Assembly: GCA_025529335.1 (NCBI GenBank) | Contig: JAMYHX010000481.1 | Span: 1 to 32,618, forward strand | Direction of reading: 5' to 3' | DNA length: 32,618 nt | DNA from: Rhizopus sp. PT2906 | Taxonomy: Eukaryota; Mucoromycota; Mucoromycetes; Mucorales; Rhizopodaceae | In this document: positions 20,311 to 28,580 of the stretch, piece by piece | Layout of the letters: every line of letters begins with the position of its first letter | How positions within the stretch are numbered: position 1 is the first letter of the stretch | Program-made: the position numbers and the translations under genes | The notes under the pieces: model-generated | Told to the model about the DNA's origin: nothing | What the model saw: the letters and a program-made list of their open reading frames with translations, nothing else | The model's database searches: none

Positions 20311-21118
20311 TTGAATGTCAAAGACACACGCATTGAAAATCTCTGTTCTAGGCCATTGTTCTATTTTCATCAAAGACGTTTGTCATTGATAAAGAACTTT
20401 CATCCTATGCCTCAGTTACATGTGCTTCGTCAAGGTGGTCCACTCTCACCGTTACTGTTTAGCTTGGCCTTTGAACCGCTTCTTTGTACAATCTTGGCTA
20501 ATAACCAGCTTCGAAGTGTGTCCTTACACTCAGTTCCAGTCCCACGTAATAACAAACCATGACTCTGCTTGCCCCCCTCCCCTGGATCCATCTTCGTCTG
20601 AGGACAATATACCCATCTCTATCAAACGTCAAAGTCATGTTGATGACCTGGAGGTGTTTCTCCCCCATCTGCCTGAACGGGCCATACCTTCTCGATCTTC
20701 TCTCGCTCTATGATTGTGCATTCAACGCCAAGGTCAATCTTAATAAAAATGTCATCATGTCTCTCTCTGGAAGAAGCTATCCTGAATGGATCTTTATTGC
20801 CCAATGCCGCCTTGGGTTACCCGCTCTATTCTTCTCGACACCAGCTGGATGCCCATGTGGCCACTGTCGAATCGAATATAATTCGGCATGTTCATCTGTC
20901 AAAAGATCGACTTCTGACCATACAAGACACATGTCTAGTGGCCAACTCTTTGTTACTTTGCCAACTGTGGCATCCCCTATGTGTCATTTCTGTACCTGGA
21001 CAATGGCTTAATGACATTCAAACTGCCGTTCGTAAGTTTCTGCTGCCTTTTTGGCCAACGCCGTTCTGGTTTACACTGTGCCAACTTGGCAGAAAAGAGA
21101 TTAACGCATTCTTGAATA
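20311..21118 (+). pseudogene. Broken LINE-type (non-LTR) reverse transcriptase fragment
   Basis: A truncated relic of a LINE ORF2. At about 20420-20490 the sequence encodes VLRQGGPLSPLLFSLAFEPLL, the RT domain block 4 of non-LTR elements. A second frame then gives SHVDDLEVFLP, a damaged version of the catalytic Y/F-A-D-D block. A third frame continues with DLLSLYDCAFNAKVNLNK and MSLSG, and a further frame with LGYPLYSSRHQLDAHV, LVANSLLL and LLPFWP, all typical of the thumb and connection region. The coherent protein is scattered over three frames by at least two or three frameshifts. The 5' part (endonuclease) and the C-terminal part are missing. It cannot be functional. Confidence 0.8.
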
Positions 21119-21248
21119 TACATTTGAATACACACTAGAAAAATTATGAATTGAAAAAATAAGCAAGAAAATATAAAGGACTAGCTTATTGACTTCCTTG
21201 TGTCTATCATTAATTGCTGAAATAATCTCTTACCATAAAAGATAAAGT

Positions 21249-21914
21249 CTAGAACGATAAAATAAGCGTTGGTTTCTTTGTTGAAAGAACAAAATGTTGT
21301 TTATTGATATTTTTTGGAATATTTTTTTGGTTAAGTCTCTTGATCTTTGAAAAGAACCCGCTCTTTCCAATATCTAGCACTGTTTGTTTCAGCTTTCTCG
21401 TTGTTTTGCTATCGTCTTTGAAGAAGTCAGCATCTTCCTTATTTTCAAGCCCTGACAACGTGCTGAAGATCACTGTATGACCACCCTTATTGTTGATCAA
21501 AGACATCAACTCAGAAAAAGTATCGTAACCATCAGCTGACAACTTCAGCTTTCTCTTTAACTTTTCGTCGTTCTTGACCTTGTTCAGCAGATCACTAATT
21601 TTGCTTCTGTCTCTTTCTTGATAGACGAATGTTCTTAAGAGGAGCGATGCACACTCCAACAAGCTATCGTTGGAAACAATTGGGTGATCCCTCACCCTTA
21701 AAGGATTGATTGGAAACAATCCATTTTCATGAAATCTCGTGCTATGGAAAGACCATAGTCTTTTAGCATCTTTTTTGTAGTACTGCTTCAAAAGACGCTC
21801 GGACGTTTTGGTGGAGGGAAAAGTGGTAAGTGAGTATACTTCTGAGGAACGACTAGAAGAGATTTTCATTGTGTACGGGGACAGAAGAATAGACGAACCA
21901 ATAAATGGCTCCAT
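21249..21914 (-). CDS. Orphan ORF, unknown function
   Basis: The first in-frame ATG (21914) gives 221 aa; no family is recognised. The frame stays open upstream to a possible splice acceptor (AATAG|CAAAACC, exon start 21974), so a 5' exon may exist; the upstream peptide reads KFELLVAGGFVEDKEG. The protein is rich in Lys, Ser and Leu. It contains a charged, probably helical middle (ISDLLNKVKNDEKLKRKLKL) and a basic C-terminus (FFSKIKRLNQKN). No membrane segment or known catalytic motif is visible. It is intact over more than 220 codons while the surrounding transposon relics are broken, which argues for a gene under constraint or a younger insertion. It could also be an accessory ORF of the adjacent MULE relic on the same strand. 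Confidence 0.4.
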   Translation of the reverse strand: MEPFIGSSILLSPYTMKISSSRSSEVYSLTTFPSTKTSERLLKQYYKKDAKRLWSFHSTRFHENGLFPINPLRVRDHPIVSNDSLLECASLLLRTFVYQERDRSKISDLLNKVKNDEKLKRKLKLSADGYDTFSELMSLINNKGGHTVIFSTLSGLENKEDADFFKDDSKTTRKLKQTVLDIGKSGFFSKIKRLNQKNIPKNINKQHFVLSTKKPTLILSF

Positions 21915-22125
21915 GCGCCCTTCTTTGTCTTCAACAAATCCACCGGCGACCAAGAGCTCAAATTTTGGGTTTTGCTATTTACACAGCAAACAGCATTATG
22001 TACAATCTTTTATACAGTATATTTATTATATTTACCTTATAAACAACCCAAATTGCAAAGTATTATTTGAAGAAAAAGAAAGACAAAAAAGACTGACCAC
22101 AAAATGCGCTATTCTTATAGACGCG

Positions 22126-24020
22126 TCATGTTCCAATCTCATTGGCCATGATGGAATCATACAACAGCGTTTGTCTTTCTAAATGAATGTTTGTTGGTAA
22201 CTCTTCTACTTGATTGTTTCTTAATTCAACTTCTCTATAAAGCTGTTCAACTTGAAGCTTCCACGAACTGGTAACTTCATCAGGTCTTAGATTCTCTACA
22301 ACTTCTTTCAGCATATTCAATTTTTACACCATGTCTTCTTGCTCTCTTTGCAGTTCATGTCCAAGTTCAGATTGCAGACCTTCAATAGTTGATACTTCAG
22401 TATAAGCTGAGCCTTTAAAATGGAAAGCGTTAAAGTTTTCTTTTTCACGAGCATTTGTATTTCTCAACTCTCCAAACATCATATTCAGTACAATGTCCCA
22501 GAAGGAATATATGCTTGCAAGCCCTGTTTCAGTATCGAAAGTCTGAACAACTACAAGAACTGTATCATTTTCAACATGAACTTCGTAAGTTTCGTCTGAA
22601 TTGTTGAATGACTGAACATTGTAAAAGCTAGCTCTTTCCACCTCAGAAATCATGTCCATTGCCACATGGACGCTGACTTCTTCAGCTTCAAGCCCCCTTT
22701 TTCTTGCTTCTCTTGTTTCGGGCCCCATTCTTCCAACATTCATTCTTATACGATTTATGTTGCTCAGAAAGTCTTCTTCAGCATCATTGACCAGGATATA
22801 CACCAGTCTGTCAACTCTTCCATTTCTTCTTCTTTGCAAATAACTAGCCTTGAGCTGGTTGTGCTAACTTTTAACGTAGTTATTTGTTTCCATGTTGGTA
22901 TATCTGTCTGGCTGATAGGCTCTTGTCCATTTAATGAATCTGTCGTTATCTAAATAGTTGTTCTTGAAATAGAACATGAATGCTGGGTATATACTAAACT
23001 CTTGAATGAATTGGCTGAGCTTTCTGGTATATTCAGCTCTGCTGTTCTCCTACATCATCCCCCTTCTATTGTGAGATAACTGTCTGATGCGCTCTTTTGC
23101 TATCTAAAAGACTTTTAAGCACAGGTTTGGCTCGTACTTGCTGTGATATTGCTCTTAGTACATTAAAAAGATACCATTGAATGTTGACAGATGGAAATAT
23201 ACTGCGAATCGCATTTCCTTCCACGTCGCTCATGTCAATCGTAATCTTTTCAGAACATAGACTGGCAGAGTGTTTTAAATGGTAGAGACAGTGACTTACA
23301 GGCAAGAAAAATCTATCAGTAATGAAGAGGAATGTAACAGGACAGCCAGTTCCAGTTTCTGCATGCCTGATCACCAAAGTATACAACAGACCATCTGCAG
23401 TCGTATTATGCGTTGCATCCAAAGAAAGATCCTGCGTTTCGGCTAAAAGGGATGCTTGCCAAGTTGAGCAGAATCCAAAGGTGAATAAACTGTCGTAGTC
23501 ATTGTCGGTGAATACGTTGTAATTCTTTGTTTCCAAGTGGTTCAACCAGAGTTTGACAGATGCTTTCTGATCGGCATGCCTTTTGTAAGCTCTTTCAAAT
23601 ACTTTTCTGAAGATGTTGTACACATCTTCACTATGAATAAGTTACCCCTGTGTGAAATGCTTGTTGAAGCTTCACTGTGAGAACGAAATGCTCTACGCAT
23701 AGCAAAACGTACGCTTCTTGTATTGTATCCTTCTTGCAGTCGCTGAAGGATGACTTCTTTGACATCTGCAGACAGAGGAAGGCACTGAAGATCCCCTGAA
23801 GAACCAAGTACATGACAGTGATACCATCCACCGTGATAACCACTTCCTCAGAGTTGCTGGAATAGCAAATTGCTATCAAACGAGCCTTGCATCCAATCTT
23901 CTTCCTTTTTTTTTCGCAAGGTTCTTTAAACGACCATAGCATGTCGCTTGCTTCCAGCACGATGGCATTCATACAGACTTCTCCAAAGGTAGTCTGCACG
24001 TGGTCTGCCTCTAGCTCCAT
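22126..24020 (-). pseudogene. Decayed MULE (Mutator-like) transposase
   Basis: Read from 24020 downwards, the pieces are collinear with MULE transposases. They are an N-terminal segment (SFKEPCEKKRKKIGCKARL), the DDE core with LSLDATHNTTADGLLYTLV, CPVTFLFITDR, TIDMSDVEGNAI and IQWYLFNVLRAI (23623-23066), then KWTRAYQPDRYTNMETNNY, NGRVDRLVYILVND and NVGRMGP. A SWIM zinc finger follows (CSCSDFRY, then ACKHIF). The gene is dead. Frames shift near 23835 and 23640 and again around 23060. A Trp codon is TAG at about 22865. The SWIM finger contains a stop and lies in another frame. A further in-frame TAA sits at about 22320 before a helical C-terminal tail. No terminal inverted repeats or target duplication could be identified. 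Confidence 0.8.
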
Positions 24021-24298
24021 TCAAATCTTGATCCATGATGTCATTTCTAGTTGTCTTCCCAATGACCCACTTGACACCATACTTAACAACATGGCTCTCA
24101 ATAACCTTCTTGTACTGTGCGATATCCGTAACTTGAAGTTCAGGTATAAGACAGAAATAGAGAGAGTAGTAGATCTATAAAATAAGAAGCAATGTTATGT
24201 TTATTGTATTAATATTTGTTTTAAAGGAGCAAGATGTCGGTGACTAACAACTTAGATTATTGAGAAGAAATGATATAGTTCGAAAAAGGAACATATTA
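24021..24298. other. Spacer between two transposon relics
   Basis: AT-rich sequence without a supported gene. It ends at a TA (24297-24298) that abuts the inferred terminus of the DD34E relic. Confidence 0.35.
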
Positions 24299-24316
24299 CA
24301 GTATTTCCACATCAAC

Positions 24317-24450
24317 TTCGATCAAAGTGGTAACTGAATTCGACCAAATGAACTTGCTTATTTCGTCCATTTGTGTACCTTTGTATTTCGACTAAAAATA
24401 AAAATAAGTTCGACCAAGCTGCAATGAATTTTCAACTGCATGGTCGAATT
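24317..24450. repeat. Phased subterminal TTCGACCAAA-like repeats of the relic element
   Basis: Direct copies begin at 24317 (TTCGATCAAAG), 24339 (TTCGACCAAAT), 24362 (TTCGTCCATTT), 24387 (TTCGACTAAAA) and 24409 (TTCGACCAAGC), i.e. at 22, 23, 25 and 22 bp intervals. An inverted copy (GGTCGAATT) ends at 24450. The two-helical-turn spacing suggests an array of transposase-binding sites; that function is inferred. Confidence 0.65.
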
Positions 24451-24460
24451 AAAGAAGCTC

Positions 24461-24784
24461 TTATTTATTTAAACAACGCTCAAAGAAGGATTCGGAATGC
24501 CTAATCCAACCCTGACAGTCCTCAGGAGTCACTTTCCCTGCGGCCTCTCTTATTCTGGCTACTAAGTTGTCGCAATCTGTCATTGGAGATCTGCGAACAA
24601 GTGTTTTTACCTTGGTCCAAAACTCTTCTATTGGATTTAAGAAAGGGGAGTGGGGTGGAAGGTATATTATCCTATATCCTCTCTTGTTGACCTCCTCTGT
24701 GATCTTTTCAGGCTTATGGATAGGTGCATTATCCATGACTAAATTGCAAAGGGCTAATGCTACGGGTGCTATCTGCGATGTCAT
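24461..24784 (-). pseudogene. C-terminal fragment of a DDE_3 transposase
   Basis: A 107-aa open remnant. It keeps the second catalytic Asp in VMDNAPIH and the Glu in FLNPIEEFW, 34 residues between them (DD34E), plus YLPPHSPFLNP, a hallmark of IS630/Tc1-type DDE_3 transposases. The helix-turn-helix region and the first catalytic Asp are missing and upstream sequence shows no continuation, so it cannot be active. It is clearly related to, but diverged from, the two intact transposases at 26380 and 31331. Confidence 0.85.
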
Positions 24785-25904
24785 TTTACAACTTCACACT
24801 ATCAGAATCTCTATCTAACCAAAGGCTGTTCCAGTGGAATATCCCTCGATGTAAAATACGCGTGAATGATTTTGGTTTTTTGATGTTGAATACGAATTTA
24901 TAAAGCTTCCATCTTGGATTGTTTCTTTTCAAAAAGAAAAAGAGATGAAATGTTGTTGTTGCTTTATTTTAATTTTATTTTGTCAGTTCGAACAGAATAT
25001 GGAAACATATCTGTGCTTGAGTAAGTTTACTGCGGCAAAGCATTATGAAAAGTTACATTAACAACATCAAAGATAATGACTAAAGGTAGCTTAATTCCAG
25101 CAAGCCTACACCTATTCTGTAGAGATGAAGTGTCTGCATTTTTGAAACGATCGTAGATGTTTTCTTACACCATAAGGGCTTTGACGACTGCGCCTACGGT
25201 TCTAATGACCCTTATGCGCAACCAGTAGCAAAATTGAAGGAGAAATGGGAAAAACCTACCATGAGGTTTCGATTTTCTTTGATCGACTTGAGCTTTTGCA
25301 GGGAGCGATGTTATTGATGCGGTGTCTATTTAATAAAGTGCAATTATTCATAATGAAATCTTTTCTTCTATTGTTTAGATTTGGCTTTCAGTTGCTTTAT
25401 TTCCTTGCTTTATTATGTGATAGATTAATATATTCTTTCCTTCAGTGCATCTTTGCAGACAAAAGAAAGGGAAGTCTTTCTTTGCGATATACATCTTTGA
25501 TATGAAACAAATGGTGCAACGTGCAAGAAATGTAAAAATAATTGTGTTACGAGAACTCCAATATATGGAGTGTTGAACACATCGCAAGTAGTGATCTTGT
25601 TTGTTATCAGCCTTTTCTTTATTTATTTGAATTTGACAACATATTACTATATCATATAAATGAAATAAAAATTTTATTCTTTATCTTCTTGAGTGAAATC
25701 AGAGTAAACAAGGCAATAGACAAAATAATCAACACTTCATGTATATCCAAAATTGACAATTGTAGAAAGAGAAAGAAATAGTTTATACCCAGCTACTATG
25801 CTTTTCAGAATTTGAATGCAGCTTTGTATTGCCATTGTCTCACGTGATATCATGCTTATGTACATTTCGTGCATTTTTCATGATCGAACTCCTAAAAAAG
25901 AAAA
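24785..25904. other. AT-rich stretch without supported genes
   Basis: About 1.1 kb between the relic transposase and the large element. Open frames (for example 25245-25505 on +, very hydrophobic, Phe/Leu-rich) look like chance products of AT-rich DNA and have no motif. It may hold the lost 5' part of the relic, but nothing is recognisable. Confidence 0.35.
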
Positions 25905-25906
25905 TA
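25905..25906. other. TA dinucleotide flanking the left end (putative target site duplication)
   Basis: TA lies immediately before CACTCTTTCC. The partner TA is at 31805-31806. A two-base duplication is weak evidence alone but matches the transposase family. Confidence 0.6.
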
Positions 25907-25924
25907 CACTCTTTCCAGAAAGTA

Positions 25925-26018
25925 AATTCGCCCAATGGCGAGAACAAAATTCAGGTTGTACGAGAAATCAATTCGCTCAGGTGGAAAATCAATTCACCTA
26001 AAAGCAAGAACAAAATTC
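25925..26018. repeat. Phased subterminal AATTC(G/A) array, left arm
   Basis: AATTC begins at 25925, 25948, 25970, 25991 and 26014: spacings of 23, 22, 21 and 23 bp. Flanking bases are partly conserved, with AGAACAAAATTC occurring twice. The first copy starts about 18 bp from the terminus. This is probably the transposase-binding array. Confidence 0.7.
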
Positions 26019-26114
26019 GTGTCGTACGAAATGCAAACTCGTCTTTGCTGGCAAATCAGATGTTCTGCTGCCAAGAATGTTCTCTGTAGTGCAATAAGTT
26101 TTGGCATCTTTGGA

Positions 26115-26123
26115 TATATATAA
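26115..26123 (+). promoter_or_regulatory. TATA box of the left transposase unit
   Basis: TATATATAA lies 66-74 nt upstream of the first ATG (26189), well placed for a core promoter of the transposase transcript. Confidence 0.55.
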
Positions 26124-26188
26124 GAGCATACCAAATGCTCGTCTCCCGTTTTGTTTCTTTTTCACAATTACACTAGAAACCATAGGTA

Positions 26189-26383
26189 ATGAACATTCAA
26201 TTCTTGTTTGAAAATGGAAAAGGTTCTGTCGTCGACGAATATGGCAGACCTGAACCAATGGATTATATTGTTGATGAGGAGCAGTTTCATCTTGAAACAT
26301 TGAGCTCTCATACGCAATATTTAGCTCGACTGCCTCTGGAGCGCGAGAAAGAGAGGCAAAGCCTAATCGTGATGTTAAAATGA
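26189..26383 (+). CDS. 64-aa ORF upstream of and overlapping the transposase (left arm)
   Basis: It encodes MNIQFLFENGKG, then VVDEYGRPEPMDYIVDEEQF and YLARLPLEREKERQ: a compositionally normal, protein-like sequence. Its stop overlaps the transposase start as ATGA (26380-26383). It is in the +1 frame relative to the transposase, and the transposase frame is itself open upstream to about 26298, so a -1 frameshift could fuse the two. Alternatives are reinitiation, or an old frameshift that split one longer transposase. I believe such N-terminal extensions belong to fungal relatives, but could not check this. Confidence 0.55.
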   Translation: MNIQFLFENGKGSVVDEYGRPEPMDYIVDEEQFHLETLSSHTQYLARLPLEREKERQSLIVMLK

Positions 26384-27468
26384 AGGAAACATCAGTGAAG
26401 CGAAATTATACACGCTATTCTGACCAGGACAAAGTGAGGTTCTTCAAGCTGTTGTTTGAGAGGTGTTTGAGTGCAGCTGCTGCCGCAAATCAGCTTGGGA
26501 TTCATGTTCGTACAGCACAAAAATGGGCTGCGCAGTATGAGAAGGATCCTGACAGTATCTTTCAGAAACGGAGAAAGACCGGTCGTCCGCGTATTCTCCA
26601 TGAGGAACACAAAAGCGTTATTCTCGAGTGCATTGATGAGAATCCTTCCGTCGTCCTAGACGAAGTAATAAAGAAGTTAAAGCAAATATTTACAGAATTA
26701 AAAGTATCTAAAAGTACTTTGTTTGATTTTGTAAAAGAACATTGCAATTTGTCTCTCAAAAAAGCTAGGCTTCAGCCCATAGACCGGAATAGCGAAGAAA
26801 AGATTCAAGAGCGCTTGGATTGGATTCATAAATGGGAAAAAACAGATATAGGTTTTACGAGAAACTGTGTCTTTCTTGACGAATCTGCTTTCCATATTAA
26901 TTTGAAACGTAGTATGGCATGGTCAAGGAAAGGTACACCGGCAGTGGTCACAGTTCCCAAAACACGAGCAACAACAACAACCATTTTAGACGCAATTTCT
27001 GCTGAGGGTCTAATCAAATGCAGCCTTAGACTTCCTCAGCCTCCATCCGATAAAAAGAGAAAGAGGGGAGATGGCGTTGGGCATACGAGCAAAGGAACAA
27101 TTACTGGACACTATGTCAGTTTTCTGAAAGCCACAGTGGATGAAATGGACCAGTATCCGCACATGAAAGGTCACTATCTCGTGACGGATAATGCTCCTAT
27201 CCATACATCAGAAGACATAGCCAAATACATAAAATCTCATGGCTACCGCTGCGCTTACTTGCCTTCATATTCTCCTGAACTCAATCCAATTGAGCAATTC
27301 TGGTCAGTGGTCAAAAGTAAAGTGAAACGCAACAAATTTCTCGAGAAGGAAACGTTGATGACCCGGATCAGTGAAGCTTCTAATAGCTTGAAACTAAGTG
27401 ATTTTAAAGGGATCGTTAGGCATTCTCATAAATGCTTGGACAAGTGTCGTAATAGGCAAGCGCTCTAA
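26380..27468 (+). CDS. DD34E transposase, DDE_3 / IS630-Tc1 type (left copy)
   Basis: A 362-aa, intact, apparently intronless cut-and-paste transposase. Residues about 10-60 form a helix-turn-helix (SAAAAANQLGIHVRTAQKW), followed by the basic GRPRI linker that contacts the minor groove in Tc1-like proteins, and a second helical DNA-binding region to about 125. The catalytic residues are Asp167 (FLDESAFHIN), Asp270 (VTDNAPIH) and Glu305 (LNPIEQFW), with 34 residues between the last two. A basic stretch, DKKRKRG (224-230), is a plausible nuclear localisation signal. The product would bind the element's subterminal arrays and excise or insert at TA. The copy at 31331-30243 encodes an identical protein, which points to very recent duplication or gene conversion between arms. 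Confidence 0.92.
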   Translation: MKETSVKRNYTRYSDQDKVRFFKLLFERCLSAAAAANQLGIHVRTAQKWAAQYEKDPDSIFQKRRKTGRPRILHEEHKSVILECIDENPSVVLDEVIKKLKQIFTELKVSKSTLFDFVKEHCNLSLKKARLQPIDRNSEEKIQERLDWIHKWEKTDIGFTRNCVFLDESAFHINLKRSMAWSRKGTPAVVTVPKTRATTTTILDAISAEGLIKCSLRLPQPPSDKKRKRGDGVGHTSKGTITGHYVSFLKATVDEMDQYPHMKGHYLVTDNAPIHTSEDIAKYIKSHGYRCAYLPSYSPELNPIEQFWSVVKSKVKRNKFLEKETLMTRISEASNSLKLSDFKGIVRHSHKCLDKCRNRQAL

Positions 27469-27973
27469 AGAAGCTTTCATTCTACGGAAACATGAACATT
27501 TGTGACAGAAAACAAAACAAAAAAAAGCTTACTTTTGAGAGTAGATGGATCCAAAAAAAAAAAGATATGACGGTGGATGATTCTTGCAGGACAGGAACAA
27601 TGGAGTAGACACCAGTATAATACCATGCTCTTGATCGCAGCTGAACCAAATACGTCATTTTATTATTTTTTTGTTGGTGTAAAGAGAATAACTTAGGCAT
27701 GCTTTAAAACAACGCGAACAAAAAAAATTTCGACAAATTTTATAATCAAGTGAACAAGTACATCTGTGTATGCGTAATGCATGTTGTGTCAATATAGGTG
27801 TCAGCGCGTTTCAAACCATGGCCTTTGATGCATGCGAAGTTGTTAAAGTGCTTCGATACATTATGTTTAGTGAGCTGTCTTCCTTGTTATCCAACGACAG
27901 CATTGCCAATAAACCTATGGAAATCACACAAATACGTTAGTATGTCGATATAAAAAACCTCTGCAAGAGAACT

Positions 27974-28190
27974 CAAACCAAGGAACATAGAGGGATAAGA
28001 GCTCTATGCTGCAGTTGGTTGGTATCTGGGACGGTCATCCGAAGATTACAGCCCGCAAGCATCTCTTGCGCAATCAGGAACCCAAACCAAGGAACATAGT
28101 GGGATGAAAGCCCTATGCTGCAGTTGGTTGGTATCAAGGGCTGTCATCTGAAGACTACAGGCCGCTTGCATCTTAATTGCTGAGGTAAAG
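27974..28190. repeat. Two imperfect tandem repeats, period 109 bp, each with hairpin potential
   Basis: Copies start at 27974 and 28083 with CAAACCAAGGAACATAG. In copy 1, AACCAA (27976-27981) can pair with TTGGTT (28015-28020) and CATAGAG (27986-27992) with CTCTATG (28002-28008). Copy 2 keeps the outer helix (28085-28090 with 28124-28129) and CATAG/CTATG (28095-28099 with 28113-28117). The loops differ while the stems are kept. This could be a structured RNA, a protein-binding array or a promoter element; none can be assigned. Confidence 0.7.
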
Positions 28191-28247
28191 AAGAGAAAGA
28201 GAAATGACAGCAACAGCCAGCAAAAATATCATAAGCAACGTTGCCCA

Positions 28248-28265
28248 TGCCGGACAAGTCCGGCA
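28248..28265. promoter_or_regulatory. 18-bp palindrome before the passenger gene
   Basis: TGCCGGACAAGTCCGGCA has two perfect 8-bp arms around AA. It lies 54 nt upstream of the ATG at 28320. Its GC-richness stands out locally. It could be an operator-like site for a zinc-cluster type or other dimeric factor, or an RNA hairpin in the leader. Confidence 0.45.
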
Positions 28266-28319
28266 GCACAAATTTTTAGTCACGCACGCATCCAAGTCAT
28301 AGGCTTTCTTTTGCCAAGC

Positions 28320-28565
28320 ATGTCGACTATTGCACATAGCAAACGGCCTCGAAGAATACCCAGTGATGCGCTTTGGTGTTTAAACAATGTCGAAACACTA
28401 GATTTAAAAAAGTTTTGCCTTCATTTTGCGCTCACAAATCGACAATCGTGCACAAGAAGATACAAGGCTATTTTGGAAAAGTACATCAACAATACTTCAA
28501 CCAAGAAAGCTTTGCTTGCTGAGCTGCACCAATGGCAAACCTCGATTGACTCCACAGCGTTTTAG
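28320..28565 (+). CDS. Passenger gene, N-terminal part ending at an in-frame TAG
   Basis: 81 aa from the ATG at 28320. The start is basic (HSKRPRRIPSDALWCL), and a helical Lys/Leu-rich segment follows (RYKAILEKYI, KKALLAELHQWQ). The stop TAG (28563-28565) is in the same frame as the downstream ORF beginning at 28581, with only AERAR encoded between them. The most economical reading is one gene of about 514 codons interrupted by a single nonsense codon, for example CAG to TAG. Two separate genes or stop readthrough are alternatives. Confidence 0.5.
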   Translation: MSTIAHSKRPRRIPSDALWCLNNVETLDLKKFCLHFALTNRQSCTRRYKAILEKYINNTSTKKALLAELHQWQTSIDSTAF

Positions 28566-28580
28566 GCAGAGCGCGCAAGA

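Larger units (their letters stand above)
24299..24784 (-). mobile_element. Truncated DD34E (IS630/Tc1-mariner type) element with surviving 3' terminus
   Basis: A remnant with one recognisable end. The terminus reads CAGTATTTCC directly after TA (24297-24298). This closely matches the terminus CACTCTTTCC after TA of the intact element at 25907. Internal to it lies an array of TTCG-containing motifs at 22-25 bp spacing (24317-24419), then the C-terminal half of a transposase. The opposite end is not detectable, so the element is 5'-truncated. Confidence 0.6.
25907..27531. repeat. Left inverted arm of the composite element
   Basis: A 1625-nt arm in inverted orientation to 30178-31804. In order it contains the terminus, a phased subterminal array, a TATA-type promoter, a 64-aa ORF and the 362-aa transposase. 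It ends in A-rich sequence (8 A) and GCTTA, after which the arms diverge. Confidence 0.9.
27532..28319. other. Unique central region upstream of the passenger gene
   Basis: About 790 nt without a supported ORF. It holds two tandem 109-bp hairpin repeats (27974-28190) and an 18-bp palindrome (28248-28265), the latter 54 nt before the passenger ATG. The base composition becomes less AT-rich towards the gene. Confidence 0.6.

Noticed and set aside
25245..25505. Hydrophobic 86-aa ORF
   Set aside because: Phe/Leu-rich translation of AT-rich DNA, no motif and no promoter or intron context; likely chance.
27974..28190. CRISPR-like array or tRNA pair
   Set aside because: There are only two adjacent copies without unique spacers, and no tRNA B-box or acceptor stem could be drawn.
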